Source: Candidatus Endonucleibacter bathymodioli (GTDB lineage: Bacteria; Pseudomonadota; Gammaproteobacteria; Pseudomonadales; Endozoicomonadaceae). From it: a DNA stretch of 55,800 bases. Below are positions 1 through 9,398 of the stretch, in pieces; positions within the stretch are counted from its first letter, which is position 1; every line of letters starts with the position of its first letter. The notes beneath the pieces were generated by a model. That model did not search any database, was not told the origin of the DNA, and saw only the letters and a list, made by a program, of their open reading frames with translations. Where the stretch lies: NCBI GenBank assembly GCA_030674915.1, contig JASXSV010000022.1, positions 1-55,800 of the forward strand, written 5' to 3'. A program made the translations under genes and the position numbers.

Positions 1-113
1 TAACTTTTTTATGGGTGTATTCTGCGGATGCGAAAGTGATTTGCTTCATACGACAATACTGTTTGTTTGTGTGGCTGTATTATCTCACACTTATGAGACT
101 TGTTCAGAGATTC
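1..113 (-). mobile_element. IS5-family (type A) end fragment
   Basis: This is the transposase N-terminal end of the same element seen at 39625-40285 and 44655-44850. On the minus strand it reads MKQITFASAEYTHKKV, and it ends with the inverted-repeat sequence ttcagagattc. It sits inside an IS5 type B remnant, so an open frame that reads across both (9-296) is a chimera and not a gene. The rest of the element lies left of the window. Type A, B, C and D are labels used in this annotation only. Confidence 0.75.
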
Positions 114-377
114 CTTAAACATCAGCAGTGGCGGCCATGGCTTCTCGCCTCGAGCACTTGAATGTATATCTTTCAGATAATGCTCTAAACGAGCCCAATC
201 AATGAGTTCATGAACAGAGTCGAGTTCTTTCACTGCATCGTGATCAATCAGCATTGAATCTGCTAGACTGCGTTGCTTCAGATTTTTCCAAACCATAATT
301 TCACCGAAAGGAATTGATTGTGCAAGGCTTATTATACCTGATTTTCAGTTGTTTCGCGCGACTCGTGCAAAGGTCTC
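113..377 (-). mobile_element. IS5-family (type B) 5' remnant
   Basis: The minus strand encodes the transposase N-terminus (DHDAVKELDSVHELIDW) and ends at 372-377 with the outer inverted repeat, which reads GAGACCTTTGCACGAGTCGC on the minus strand. The same stretch occurs at 8945-9220 and 54520-54793. The copy is cut by the IS5 type A fragment to its left and keeps only about 70 codons, so it is dead. Confidence 0.75.
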
Positions 378-379
378 AA

Positions 380-447
380 CTTACTTTAGCCAGATTGAGT
401 GTTATCGGGTAAGTGTGTTAGTTATTATGGAAATATAGGTATGAATA
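380..447 (-). mobile_element. IS30-family (type C) terminal fragment
   Basis: Only the outer end survives: gtgtgttagttattatggaaatatagg matches, with changes, the terminal inverted repeat seen at 9777, 25607, 39610 and 52666 (consensus ATTTCCACAATAACC). No coding sequence is left. Confidence 0.5.
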
Positions 448-449
448 TT

Positions 450-892
450 GAGCTAACCTCACACAGGATAACCATTGTCGCACTCCAAATAAAATAATAG
501 GTCTATAGGATGCTTGGAAGGCCTGTTTTAAATGACGAAAATTGAGGATAGAACTGTTCAACCTCGGACCATTCCAACAGCTTTGCCATATCATCCAGAC
601 TACAAAGAGTGACTACTACGAAGAATTTGGACTGTATTTGTAAAGGATTTTTGCATATCAATATTTTACCATAATATGATAGACTATGCTGAGGTCTAGC
701 GATATAATATGCCTATTTCAATAAACAAGTGATTCTCTCCTATATTGATTTGTATAATTTTAAGCATATTTCGCCCAGCTATGGAGAAAGAGGGCAGTTC
801 TATATTACTGAATATTTTTCAGCTGCCGAGAAAAAGGAAAAGAGAGTATTTCATGGGGTTACTCCCTAGTAGTAGAAAGTAGGGGAATATAA
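450..892. other. Non-coding stretch upstream of aroA
   Basis: This is AT-rich sequence with many stops in all frames. I see no recognisable gene. Related genomes usually carry hisC, tyrA or pheA ahead of aroA; none is visible here, so those genes have been lost or moved. A ribosome binding site, AGGGGA, lies about 6 bases before the aroA start. Confidence 0.5.
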
Positions 893-2233
893 ATGACGAC
901 CAATAAGAAAGATGAATATCAGATATTTGTTGCCGGATCTGGTCGTCCATTATCTGGTGAAATTAGAGTGCCAGGCGACAAATCCATCTCCCATCGCGCT
1001 ATTATGTTTGGCTCCCTTGCTGAAGGAATAACGGTTATTAACGGTTTTCTGGAAGGCGAAGATGCTCTATCGTCTGTTGACGCTTTTCGAGCCATGGGTG
1101 TAATCATTGATGGCCCTTATAATGGACGAATCATTGTTCATGGCGTGGGCATGAGGGGACTACAAAAGCCGATATCCCCTCTTAATCTTGGCAATGCAGG
1201 AACTGCAATGCGCTTAATGGCAGGTTTACTGGCTGGCCAATTATTTGATGTTAGCTTGGTAGGTGATGCGTCATTATCGAAGCGTCCAATGACTAGAATT
1301 GTTGAACCATTACGGGCTATGGGAGCAGAGATTACTTCTGCCGAGGGTGGTGTACCGCCTTTGAGAATTAAAGGTGGAAGTTCGTTAACAGGAATCAGCT
1401 ATGCGATGCCGGTTGCATCTGCACAGGTTCAGTCATGTCTGTTGCTGGCAGGCATGTATGCTGAGGGCAAAACCTCCGTGAGAGCACTAGGAACTGTACG
1501 TGATCATACAGCACGGATGCTTTCTGGTTTTGGTTATCCGGTAGTTATTGCGCCTGATACTGTGACCATTAATGGTGGTGGCAAATTATGCGCGGCATCG
1601 ATTGATGTACCGGCAGATATTTCGTCCGCAGCCTTTTTTATGGTCGCTGCCAGTATTGCCGAAGGCTCTGATATTCTATTGTCCCACGTAGGGATTAATC
1701 CTACTCGCTCTGGCGTCATTGATATTCTACGGTTAATGGGCGCAGATATTACCATTCTAAATGAGAGGCTATCTGGTGGTGAGCCAGTTGCAGATATACG
1801 TGTTAAGTTTTCTGTTTTACACGGTATAGACATACCTCTTGAACTTATACCTGTAGCTATTGATGAGTTTCCAGTACTGTTTGTTGCCGCAGCTGTGGCT
1901 TCTGGCAAAACTCTATTAAAGGGCGCAGCTGAACTACGGGTTAAAGAGAGTGACCGAATTCAAGCTATGGCTGATGGCTTTGAGATTCTAGGGGTAACTG
2001 TTGAGCCACTGCAAGACGGTATGATTATTCATGGAGGACCTTCTTTCACCGGTGGTACTGTTAATAGTCATGGTGATCATCGCATCGCCATGGCATTTGC
2101 AGTTGCCGCATTGAGGGCAAAATCGGAGATTCGTATTCTTGATTGCGCCAATGTTGCCACTTCTTTTCCAGATTTTACTAAAATAGCAACGCTTGCCGGC
2201 ATGTCTATTGTAGTTGAGGATAGCAATACGTGA
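893..2233 (+). CDS. aroA: 3-phosphoshikimate 1-carboxyvinyltransferase (EPSP synthase)
   Basis: Sixth step of the shikimate pathway: transfers enolpyruvate from PEP to shikimate-3-phosphate on the way to chorismate and the aromatic amino acids, in the cytoplasm. The 446-residue length fits the enzyme. The N-terminus has the phosphate-binding GDKSISHRA, followed by the family signature LGNAGTAMRLMAG near residue 100, a SKRPM motif near 130 and the second signature RVKESDRIQ near 350. The start ATG has a good ribosome binding site (AGGGGA). The stop overlaps the cmk start by four bases (GTGA), so the two are translationally coupled. All key motifs are present, so I read it as functional. In pseudomonads this gene is often fused to a prephenate dehydrogenase; here it stands alone. 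Confidence 0.95.
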   Translation: MTTNKKDEYQIFVAGSGRPLSGEIRVPGDKSISHRAIMFGSLAEGITVINGFLEGEDALSSVDAFRAMGVIIDGPYNGRIIVHGVGMRGLQKPISPLNLGNAGTAMRLMAGLLAGQLFDVSLVGDASLSKRPMTRIVEPLRAMGAEITSAEGGVPPLRIKGGSSLTGISYAMPVASAQVQSCLLLAGMYAEGKTSVRALGTVRDHTARMLSGFGYPVVIAPDTVTINGGGKLCAASIDVPADISSAAFFMVAASIAEGSDILLSHVGINPTRSGVIDILRLMGADITILNERLSGGEPVADIRVKFSVLHGIDIPLELIPVAIDEFPVLFVAAAVASGKTLLKGAAELRVKESDRIQAMADGFEILGVTVEPLQDGMIIHGGPSFTGGTVNSHGDHRIAMAFAVAALRAKSEIRILDCANVATSFPDFTKIATLAGMSIVVEDSNT

Positions 2234-2931
2234 ATAATGAGTCACCTTTGCGGATAGTGACGATTGATGGCCCTAGCGGCTCTGGCAAAGGAACAATATC
2301 GGCGTTACTGGCAAAACAGCTGCAATGGAACTTTTTGGACAGTGGTGCGCTTTATCGACTTACTGCACTGAGTGCAATAAAACAGAGTGTAGACTTAGGC
2401 GATGAGTCTGCATTAATGATATTAGCCTCTCGTCTGGATGTTCGGTTTGTGCTGGCAGAAAAGTCAGAGATGGAAATCATTATTCTTGACGGAGAGGTTG
2501 TTGGGACAAAATTGAGAACCGAGGATATAGGGATTAAAGCCTCACAAATTGCGGCTTTACCCGGTGTTCGTGCCGCCCTATTGCAAAGACAGATAGATTT
2601 CGCAAAACCACCTGGCCTGGTTGCTGATGGTCGAGATATGGGAACCGTAGTATTTCCCGAAGCAGATATAAAATTTTTTTTAACTGCAACTGCAAAAGAG
2701 CGCGCCAAAAGAAGAGTCTCCCAGTTGCATACGAAAGGAATTGATGGTAATTTTGATGCCGTTTTAGCCAGTATAGTGGCAAGAGACCAGCAGGATAGCG
2801 ATCGCTCTATTTCACCGCTAATGCCTGCGAAGGACGCTATTATTATTGATAGTAGCGAGATGGGTATTGATGCCGTCTTCAACAAAGTGATGGCTGAAAT
2901 CAAGCAGAAATTATTTCTTACCCAAACTTAA
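2230..2931 (+). CDS. cmk: Cytidylate kinase
   Basis: Phosphorylates CMP and dCMP with ATP, feeding pyrimidine nucleotide pools and recycling CMP from phospholipid and RNA turnover. The 233-residue length is typical. The P-loop IDGPSGSGKGT is at residues 12-22, the CMP-binding segment LDSGALYRL follows near 36, and VADGRDMGTVVFP near 135 is the conserved NMP-binding/lid region. It starts with GTG at 2230, four bases inside aroA; this start gives the usual short N-terminus before the P-loop. The order aroA-cmk-rpsA is conserved in many gammaproteobacteria. No defects are seen. Confidence 0.95.
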   Translation: MNNESPLRIVTIDGPSGSGKGTISALLAKQLQWNFLDSGALYRLTALSAIKQSVDLGDESALMILASRLDVRFVLAEKSEMEIIILDGEVVGTKLRTEDIGIKASQIAALPGVRAALLQRQIDFAKPPGLVADGRDMGTVVFPEADIKFFLTATAKERAKRRVSQLHTKGIDGNFDAVLASIVARDQQDSDRSISPLMPAKDAIIIDSSEMGIDAVFNKVMAEIKQKLFLTQT

Positions 2932-3538
2932 TTTGGGAGAGGCAGAGCATAGTTCCCATGAGCTAAAGAGCTAGATCAGTTACCCTTAGGGTAGGCCTCA
3001 ACCTAATGGATACCTATCGGGTAGTAGGTTATTGGGGGTAATGAGAACAGTCAACAACCCCATACCTTAAAGAAAACTGGTGTAAATGACTGATATGGCG
3101 AGAAATAACATAAGCAACATTGCATTTTTTAAGAGTGGCGACTACGGAGCTATTATAATAAACACCGCTGGCTTTTGCTGGTAGTGTCTGTGTTTTGAGT
3201 CTGAACAAAAAACACCTTTTACGGTGGTGTGGAGTCGATAGGTAGCCAGCAGTCCGGCTTTCACATCAAAAACAATGTTAACCCACATAGGCTGGCTGTG
3301 TGGCTATTAAGTAGTACATATTTAAAGGCCTTTAGCTGGCGTATATATTAGGATTAAAAGTGCATGTAGGCGGACAGTAAGCAAAACCCTATAATCTTTG
3401 AAAGCAAAGTAATTATAGAGGCAAGTGAATACAGCCAATACCTCTGCACCTCCCAGTACGTCTGGCATTTGATATTGAATAAGTATCAGATGGCATTGCT
3501 TTAAAAATTACTACACATTTGTTGGTATAGGAATGAGC
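2932..3538 (+). promoter_or_regulatory. Long structured leader region of rpsA
   Basis: About 600 bases without a gene lie between cmk and rpsA. A family M repeat occupies the first part (about 2973-3084). A TATAAT box at 3154-3159 is a promoter candidate, but no good -35 box stands at the right distance. Downstream, short inverted repeats are visible, for example agccagc (3243) with gctggct (3290). In E. coli, rpsA translation is controlled by S1 binding to a folded leader with a weak ribosome binding site; a similar role here is inference. Confidence 0.35.
2973..3084 (+). repeat. Family M repeat, copy 1 (left end degraded)
   Basis: The central block AACAGTCAACAACC and the right end (ACCTTAAAGAAAACTGGTGTA) match the family. 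The left inverted repeat survives only as TTACCCTTAGGG. It lies between cmk and rpsA and reads in the direction where the conserved core is CAGTCAACAACCTCACACCT. Confidence 0.7.
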
Positions 3539-5227
3539 ATGAGAGAGAGTTTTGCCGAACTATTTGAAGAAAGCCTGAAAAATATCGAAATGAAACCTGG
3601 AGCTATTGTGACCGGCCTCATTGTTGGTATTGACAATGATTGGGTTATTGTAAATGCTGGTCTGAAGTCTGAAGGCATTATTCCCAAGGCCCAGTTCCGG
3701 GACGAAAATGGTGAGATGACCGTTGAACTGGGAGATGAAGTCCAGGTAGCTTTGGATGCGGTAGAAGACGGTTTTGGTGAAACTCGGCTCTCTCGTGAAA
3801 AAGCCAAGCGCATGGAATCTTGGGGTGAGCTTGAAAAAGCATTTGCAGCTGAGGACGTAGTCAAGGGTATTATCAGCGGAAAAGTAAAAGGTGGCTTTAC
3901 TGTTGACGTTCACACTATCCGTGCATTTCTGCCTGGATCGTTGGTGGATGTTCGTCCTGTCCGTGATACAACTCACTTGGAAGGAAAGGAGCTTGAGTTC
4001 AAAGTTATTAAGCTAGATCAGAAGCGAAACAATGTTGTTGTTTCTCGACGTAGTGTTTTGGAAGCTGAAAATAGTGCAGACCGCGAGCAATTACTAAGCT
4101 CTTTACAAGAAGGAATGGAAGTTAAGGGTGTTGTTAAAAATCTAACTGACTACGGTGCTTTTGTTGATCTAGGTGGTGTTGATGGTTTGCTTCATATTAC
4201 TGACATGGCATGGAAACGCATCAAACACCCAAACGAGATCGTCAATGTTGGCGATGAAATAGATGTTAAAGTTCTAAAATTTGACCGTGACCGTAATCGC
4301 GTATCTCTCGGTTTGAAACAGCTGGGTGAAGATCCCTGGATTGCTATTACTAAACGATTCCCTGAAGGAACACGAGGCTCAGGTCGTGTCACCAATTTGA
4401 CTGATTATGGTTGTTTTGTTGAGTTAGAAGAAGGTGTAGAAGGTCTGGTGCACGTATCTGAAATGGACTGGACTAACAAAAACATTCATCCAAGCAAAGT
4501 AGTTGCTCTTGGTGACGAGGTTGAAGTTCAGGTTTTAGATATTGATGAAGAGCGCCGTCGTATATCTTTGGGTATCAAACAGTGTAAAGCAAATCCTTGG
4601 GAGGAGTTTTCTGGTAACTACGCTAAAGGTGATCGTGTCTCCGGCAAGGTTAAGTCCATCACTGACTTTGGTATTTTTATCGGCTTAGATGGCTGTATTG
4701 ATGGCTTAGTGCATTTGTCTGACATATCCTGGAGTGAGGTAGGTGAACAAGCTGTTCGTCAGTATCGAAAGGGTGAAGAGGTTGAAGCTATTATTCTAGC
4801 CATTGACTCTGAGCGGGAGCGTATATCTTTAGGTATCAAGCAAATATCTGAAGATAAATTCAGCTCGTACACCGGTATCCATGAGAAAGGTAGTATTGTT
4901 AAGGGTATTATCAAGGAGGTTACCGCTAAAGTCGCTATTATTGAGCTGTCTGAAGAGGTGATGGCTACCCTGAAAGCTTCTGAAATAAGTGCGGATCGTG
5001 TAGAGGATGCTACCAAGGTTTTAAAAGAGGGTGAAGAAATAGAAGCTCGTATTCTGAGCGTGGATCGCAAGAATAGAAATATTAGCTTGTCCATTAAAGC
5101 CAAGGATGACGCTGAGGAAAAGCAGGCTATGAAAGAATTGCGTAGCAAACAAGAACCAGAAGCTGCTGGCCCCACTACTATAGGGGAGCTGATTAAGGCG
5201 CAGATGGATGGCAAATCAGATTGTTAA
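3539..5227 (+). CDS. rpsA: 30S ribosomal protein S1
   Basis: S1 brings mRNA to the 30S subunit, especially messages with weak ribosome binding sites. The N-terminus [14 protein letters not shown] matches the ribosome-anchoring helix. Six S1 (OB-fold) repeats follow across the protein; repeats 3-5 have the repeating pattern G-x-V-x-x-[IL]-T-D-[FY]-G-x-[FC]-[IV]. An in-frame ATG six bases upstream (3533) gives 564 residues. I prefer 3539 (562 residues) because AGGA at 3529-3532 sits at a proper distance from it, and because E. coli S1 begins in the same way. ihfB normally follows directly; here the gap is about 4.2 kb and filled with IS debris. Confidence 0.95.
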   Translation: MRESFAELFEESLKNIEMKPGAIVTGLIVGIDNDWVIVNAGLKSEGIIPKAQFRDENGEMTVELGDEVQVALDAVEDGFGETRLSREKAKRMESWGELEKAFAAEDVVKGIISGKVKGGFTVDVHTIRAFLPGSLVDVRPVRDTTHLEGKELEFKVIKLDQKRNNVVVSRRSVLEAENSADREQLLSSLQEGMEVKGVVKNLTDYGAFVDLGGVDGLLHITDMAWKRIKHPNEIVNVGDEIDVKVLKFDRDRNRVSLGLKQLGEDPWIAITKRFPEGTRGSGRVTNLTDYGCFVELEEGVEGLVHVSEMDWTNKNIHPSKVVALGDEVEVQVLDIDEERRRISLGIKQCKANPWEEFSGNYAKGDRVSGKVKSITDFGIFIGLDGCIDGLVHLSDISWSEVGEQAVRQYRKGEEVEAIILAIDSERERISLGIKQISEDKFSSYTGIHEKGSIVKGIIKEVTAKVAIIELSEEVMATLKASEISADRVEDATKVLKEGEEIEARILSVDRKNRNISLSIKAKDDAEEKQAMKELRSKQEPEAAGPTTIGELIKAQMDGKSDC

Positions 5228-5280
5228 TTTTTTTAGATACAATCTTTTGATGCTTTAATGAGAGCAAGGAAAACCACGAA

Positions 5281-5376
5281 TATCTATCGTGTTATTACCA
5301 TTGCAATATGATGTTATTATTGCCTGCTCTCTACTACTCGTATGCTCGTGGTTCTGCGCTAGTTTGTTAGGGTATA
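5281..5376 (-). repeat. Family M repeat, copy 2
   Basis: It contains ATTACCATTGCAATATGATG, then the central segment CTGCTCTCTACTACTCGTATG and a terminal GGGTATA at 5370-5376. The orientation is opposite to copy 1 (the TTGTTGACT sense lies on the plus strand). At about 96 bp it is shorter than the full form. It lies just after rpsA. Confidence 0.65.
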
Positions 5377-5392
5377 GAAATCTATTGCTTCT

Positions 5393-5446
5393 CAAGATGT
5401 AAGCCCCACACACACCGGTGAATAAGCTTTTGGAGCTTACATCTTG
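5393..5446. repeat. 12-bp perfect inverted repeat
   Basis: CAAGATGTAAGC (5393-5404) and GCTTACATCTTG (5435-5446) can form a 12-bp stem with a 30-base loop. No T-run follows, so it is not a classical terminator. It may be the end of a decayed IS. Confidence 0.5.
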
Positions 5447-5454
5447 TGGATTGT

Positions 5455-5560
5455 TTCGAACACAACTGTTCGGATGCCACCTGCGTGATCAATTATTTGC
5501 GGTGATAAATCGTCAGCTGGAAGCCAAAAACATCATCCTGCATGATGGAGTGCTATGATA
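5455..5560 (+). mobile_element. IS5-family transposase scrap
   Basis: In shifted frames the stretch reads like LRDQLFAVINRQLEAKNIIL, which matches the middle part of IS5-type transposases. There is no complete frame and no ends. From 5565 to 5860 nothing is recognisable. Confidence 0.4.
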
Positions 5561-5931
5561 GTAGCTAAAATAGTTGGATATACTGAGGTCTCACCTTAGA
5601 CAATAATTGCTCTCCTAACAGATAAGCATGCCTGCCTATGAGATGCCGCTGAGACTCTCCCTACAAATTATTGTGAAAAATCAAAATGAACTCCCTTAGA
5701 CAAACGCTTAGTACCTGCAGATCACTTGCTTATCCCAAAAGGCCTGAAAAAAACATTTAATGATCTGTACGTGTGTTTACGTACAACACAACCAAACTGC
5801 ACTTATAACTTGAAAGTTAGCTCTATTTCTTTGTGAGCTGGTTTATTATTTACGCTGAAATGACACCTTTGCACGATAACGCTGCATAAGTCACACTATT
5901 AATTAAATCGTATTTTTTGAGGATAAAGCCT

Positions 5932-7015
5932 CGCGGATTTTAGTCATAAGTGCGCCCTTAAAATTTATGCAGCTAACGCCATTTCACTATAAATCTCATC
6001 AGGTGTTTTAAAGTCTAACAGTTTTCTTGGTCTTTGGTTTAGTCGGTTTTGTATATCTAAAATTTCTTTGTCAGTGACATTATCCAAAGATTGGCTTTTG
6101 GGCAAATATTGTCTTATCAAACCATTATGATTTTCATTCAAACCTCGTTCCCACGAGGAGTAAGGGTGAGCAAAATAGGTATCTACGTTAAGCTTTTTCT
6201 TGATTTTTTCATGAAAGGCGAACTCCTTTCCGTTATCAAATGTGATCGTGAGTAAGTCTGATTGGTAAGGCTTGAGCATCGTTATAATTGCTTTCGTCAC
6301 CACGTCAGCGTGCTTTGAAGGAACACGTTTTACCAAATTTAATTTACTCACTCTTTCCGTTAATGTAACCAGTACACCCTTGTGTCTTTTGCCAATTACA
6401 GTGTCTGCTTCCCAATCGCCTAAACGTATTTTTTTGATCCACAATTCCAGGTCGATCATCAATGCTAACACGGTTTCGGATCTGGCCTCGTGCATCGGGC
6501 TTTCTTGTTCTTTGCTTATACTTCTTGTGCCGAAGATGTTGATACAAGCAACCACCCCCAGCTTTGTCCTCTCGAATAAACTGGTAAATCGTAGAGGGAC
6601 ATACAGAAGGTTGATTATCTCGTTTAAGGCGTCCTTGTATTTGCTCAGGGCTCCACTGCTTACTTAGTCTGTCAGTAATTTTATCTTTCAGTTCAGCTAC
6701 CATCTTGGTCGCTTTTGGTTTCTGTTGATGACGTTCCTGCGCAAAATTATGTGCTTGCTTCGGGCGATAACCTCTAGCCCCTGTATTTCTAGCCAACTCT
6801 CTTTTAACGGTACTCAAATCACGCCTTAAGTCTTGGGCGATAATTTCATTTGAAACTCCTGCTTTTTTCTCTGACCAAATCTGGTATCTTTCTTCTTGAG
6901 TCAGGTGGGTATAACGCTTATTCATAAGTGGTCTCACATTGGTTTTTGGTCGAACCGTGAGTGTACCCTCTGGCTCAACTTTTTCAATATGGCGCACTTA
7001 TGACTGAAATCCGCG
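5932..7015 (-). mobile_element. IS30-family element (type B), about 1.08 kb
   Basis: It is bounded by 25-bp inverted repeats: CGCGGATTTTAGTCATAAGT... at 5932-5956 and ...ACTTATGACTGAAATCCGCG at 6991-7015. It lies within a longer palindrome whose outer arms (AAATCGTATTTTTTGAGG on the left, CCTTAAAAAACACGATTT on the right) appear to belong to the target. IS30-family enzymes are known to favour palindromic targets. The element holds one frameshifted transposase gene and is the best preserved IS30 copy here. Confidence 0.8.
5965..6997 (-). pseudogene. IS30-family transposase, split by a frameshift in an A7 run
   Basis: The N-terminal frame (down from 6997; likely start at MNKRYTHLTQEERYQIW) carries the helix-turn-helix typical of IS30 transposases and runs to NRVSIDDRPGIVDQK. 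The C-terminal frame continues IRLGDWEADTVIGKRHKG, then TFDNGKEFAFHE and HPYSSWERGLNENHNGLIRQYLP, the DDE core, and ends at 5965. The break is at a run of seven A (minus strand; T7 at about 6429-6435). Removing one A gives a perfect join (DQKIRLGDW). This is either a mutation or a place where slippage on A7 could restore full-length enzyme in some transcripts. All catalytic regions are present. Confidence 0.75.
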
Positions 7016-7322
7016 CCTTAAAAAACACGATTTCAGCTCGAATATTCACTATTCTAGCCATTTCACCCTTCATTTTCGATTTTCAGGCGCAACTTGCCTG
7101 CTGAATCGATAAACCTCGTTTAATATTATGCGCCACGCACATTATTTCAAAACGTGTGCGGTTTCGGCTTAAGCCAAGATAACGAGCTTTCGCCATGCCA
7201 TAGTGTAATTTTAAAACGCCAAATACTCGCTCCACAGTGCAGCGCACACCAGAATGTAAACGGTTAAAGCACTTATCATTTTCTGTTAATGGTTTATTTT
7301 GATAAGCACGTTTTATTATTCT

Positions 7323-8390
7323 GCGGATTCAAATCCGAAGTGCATCATCTAATCAGGTAGAAGAAGGGGCCAGCTGAAAGTAAGCTCCTACCCTTTTTCT
7401 CCGGCAAGAGATGAAGTGATGACAGGATATTACCAACAACTGATCTACGAGCAACGATGCCAGATTTCAGCCCTAAAGAACAGCGGTTGTATACAAAGGG
7501 AGGTGGCGAAATTATAGGGGTGAGTCAGCCTACGGTAAGTAGAGAACCAGCCAGAAATACGGGAGACAGGGGCTATCGTCATAAACAGGCACAAGCTAAG
7601 GCTATTCAGCAACGCCAGACTGCGGTTAAACCGACTAAAATGACCCCGCCAATGATAATCGTGATCGAGGCCAAGCTCCGTATAGAATGGAGTCCCGAAC
7701 AGGTGTCAGGTTGGCTGCTAGATGATCAGGAGAAGCTGATTAGCCATGAAACTATTTATCGCCACATTTGGGACGATAAGCAGGCGGGAGGCGACCTTTA
7801 TACGCATCTGCGCCGCCGCAAGAAATACGACAAGCGGCGTAACGGCAAATCTACGCGGGGGCAAATAAAAAATCGAGTGATCATTGATGAGCGCCCCAGT
7901 ATTGTTGACGATAAATCTCGCATCGGTGATACGTGATCAGCAAGGGCCACAGCGGCGCTCTAGTGACGATTGTTGAACGGGTGATGTATCGGCGCAGGCC
8001 GATAGTAAAAGTGCAACCGATGTCACCGCAGATACCATCGCCCTGCTTAAGCCGATTAAGGATCTGGTTCACACGATTACGGCTAACAATGGGAAAGAGT
8101 TTGCGTGCCATGAAGATCAGTAAAGAGCTGTCAGCAGATGTTTATTTTGCGCACCCCTATAGCTCTTAGGAGCTAGGGCTAAACGAAAACACCAACGGCT
8201 TACTGCGACAATATTTTCCAAAGAATACAGACTTTAAAAAAGTTACACAGATAGAAGTGGAGAGAGCTGTAAAGCGGCTTAATTCTCGTCCAAGAAAATA
8301 TATTGATTTCAAAACTCCTGACCAGCTAATGGAGGAGCATAGAGCTGCGCTAGCAGCTTAGACTGTGATGCACTTCAGATTTGAATCCGC
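7323..8390 (+). mobile_element. IS30-family element (type A), copy 1
   Basis: It is bounded by GCGGATTCAAATCCGAAGTG (7323) and the inverted CACTTCAGATTTGAATCCGC (ending 8390), 1068 bp. It is inserted inside the transposase gene of the IS5 type B element. Two other copies lie at 49888-50541 and 52876-53964. The right flank GTTCTGTTATC is identical to that of the copy ending at 53964. Confidence 0.85.
7420..8361 (+). pseudogene. IS30-family transposase, decayed
   Basis: It starts with the equivalent of MTGYYQQLIYEQRCQISALK and shows the IS30 pattern: HTH region, EWSPEQVSGWL, HETIYRHIWDDKQAGGDLYTHLRRRKKY, RVIIDERPSIVDD, then in other frames NGKEF and SS-ELGLNENTNGLLRQYFP, ending RAALAA. There is a frameshift near 7495, another near 7925, and a TAG stop replaces the expected Trp codon of the SSW motif at about 8167. 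Not functional. Confidence 0.75.
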
Positions 8391-9097
8391 GTTCTGTTAT
8401 CAATATTTATATCATACAGCCATTCACTGTGCTTCTTGCTGGAATAGGAACTATCCGCATAAACAGACGACTTTTCACCATCTATTAGCTCAGTGAAACA
8501 ATTTGAATCGTGAATATTTCCTGCTGTGTAACCGATCGATTTTATCAGCCCATCCTCATCGACATTTATGTGCGCTTTATAGCCGTAGGTACTATTACTC
8601 TTCCCGTCAGAACTGGCTTTCACGTTCCACTTCGCGTCAGGATCCTGTGTTGAGTGCTTGCCTTTATCCTTATTTGGACGACACTGTTTAGCCTCAATTA
8701 CGCTAGCATCAACAATACTGACACCTCCAGATTTAATAGAAAGACCTTTATCTATAAGCTGGGAATTGATTTCTTGAAGCAACTTATCCATAAGCAACAA
8801 TTTATCTAGCTTCTGTCTAAATCGCCAAAAAATACTGTGGTCCGGCACTGACTCTGAAATGTCGAGCGCAATAAATCGACGAAATAAAAGATCGCGAGCA
8901 AGTTGTTTCTCCAGGGCCGAATCGCTTAATTTATACCAACTTTGCAGCAGCAGTGCCTTAAATATCATCAGTGGCGACCATGCCTTCTCGCCTCGAGCAC
9001 TTGAATGTATATCTTTCAGGTGATGCTCTAAGTAAGCCCAATCAATGAGTTCGTGGACAGAGTCGAGTTCTTTCACTGCATCGTGATCAACCAGCAT
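8375..9097 (-). pseudogene. IS5-family (type B) transposase, interrupted
   Basis: This is the N-terminal two thirds of the transposase (240 codons, the last few read into the IS30 insertion). It contains KLSDSALEKQLARDLLFRRF, the first catalytic Asp in VDASVIEAK, and the YGYKAHINVDEDGLI and DSSYSSKKHSEWL blocks. The remaining part lies at 7075-7322 on the other side of the IS30 insertion. The likely original start is an ATG a little upstream (at about 9140, MAWINMK...), now followed by a stop. Confidence 0.75.
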
Positions 9098-9304
9098 TTA
9101 ATCTGCTAGACTGCGTTATTTCATATTTATCCAAGCCATAATTTCACCGAAAGGCATTGATTGTGCAAAGATTATTATACCTGATTTTCAGTTGTTTAGC
9201 GCGACTCGTGCAAAGCTCTCGGAATAGTTGAAACATGCAAAAGTATTTAATGATATTCATGAGGTTACTTGATTTATCTATTGTGTTTAGTTAGAGTAGA
9301 GATA

Positions 9305-9343
9305 TGGTTAGCCAGTATGGAAACGGTGGTTAGTCAGTATGGA
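9305..9343 (+). promoter_or_regulatory. Direct repeat upstream of ihfB, possible regulator site
   Basis: TGGTTAGCCAGTATGGA (9305-9321) is repeated with one change at 9327-9343. The two copies are 22 bp apart, start to start, about two helical turns, and end 55 bases before the ihfB start. This spacing is typical of sites bound side by side by a regulator. The protein is unknown. Confidence 0.45.
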
Positions 9344-9398
9344 CGCTGCCTGGCAAAGTCCAGGCTAAAATGGGAGTAGCAGAAAAAGGAAGATAGCT

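Larger units (their letters stand above)
5862..9220 (-). mobile_element. IS5-family (type B) element interrupted by two IS30-family insertions
   Basis: The pieces 5862-5931, 7016-7322 and 8391-9220 add up to about 1.2 kb, the normal size of IS5-type elements. The ends are inverted repeats: GACACCTTTGCACGA at 5862 and, on the minus strand, GAGAGCTTTGCACGA ending at 9220. The transposase reads from 9097 down (DHDAVKELDSVHELIDW, then the DDE region with VDASVIEAKQCRPN), breaks at 8391 after the residues NIDNRT, and resumes at 7322 with RIIKRAYQNKPLTEND down to the C-terminus GLSIQQASCA. The element is therefore whole apart from the two insertions. It cannot make transposase. Confidence 0.8.

Noticed and set aside
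9..296. 95-codon open frame at the window start
   Set aside because: A chimera of two IS5 remnants read in one frame; not a gene.
2352..2903. 183-codon minus-strand open frame inside cmk
   Set aside because: It is a shadow of cmk on the other strand.
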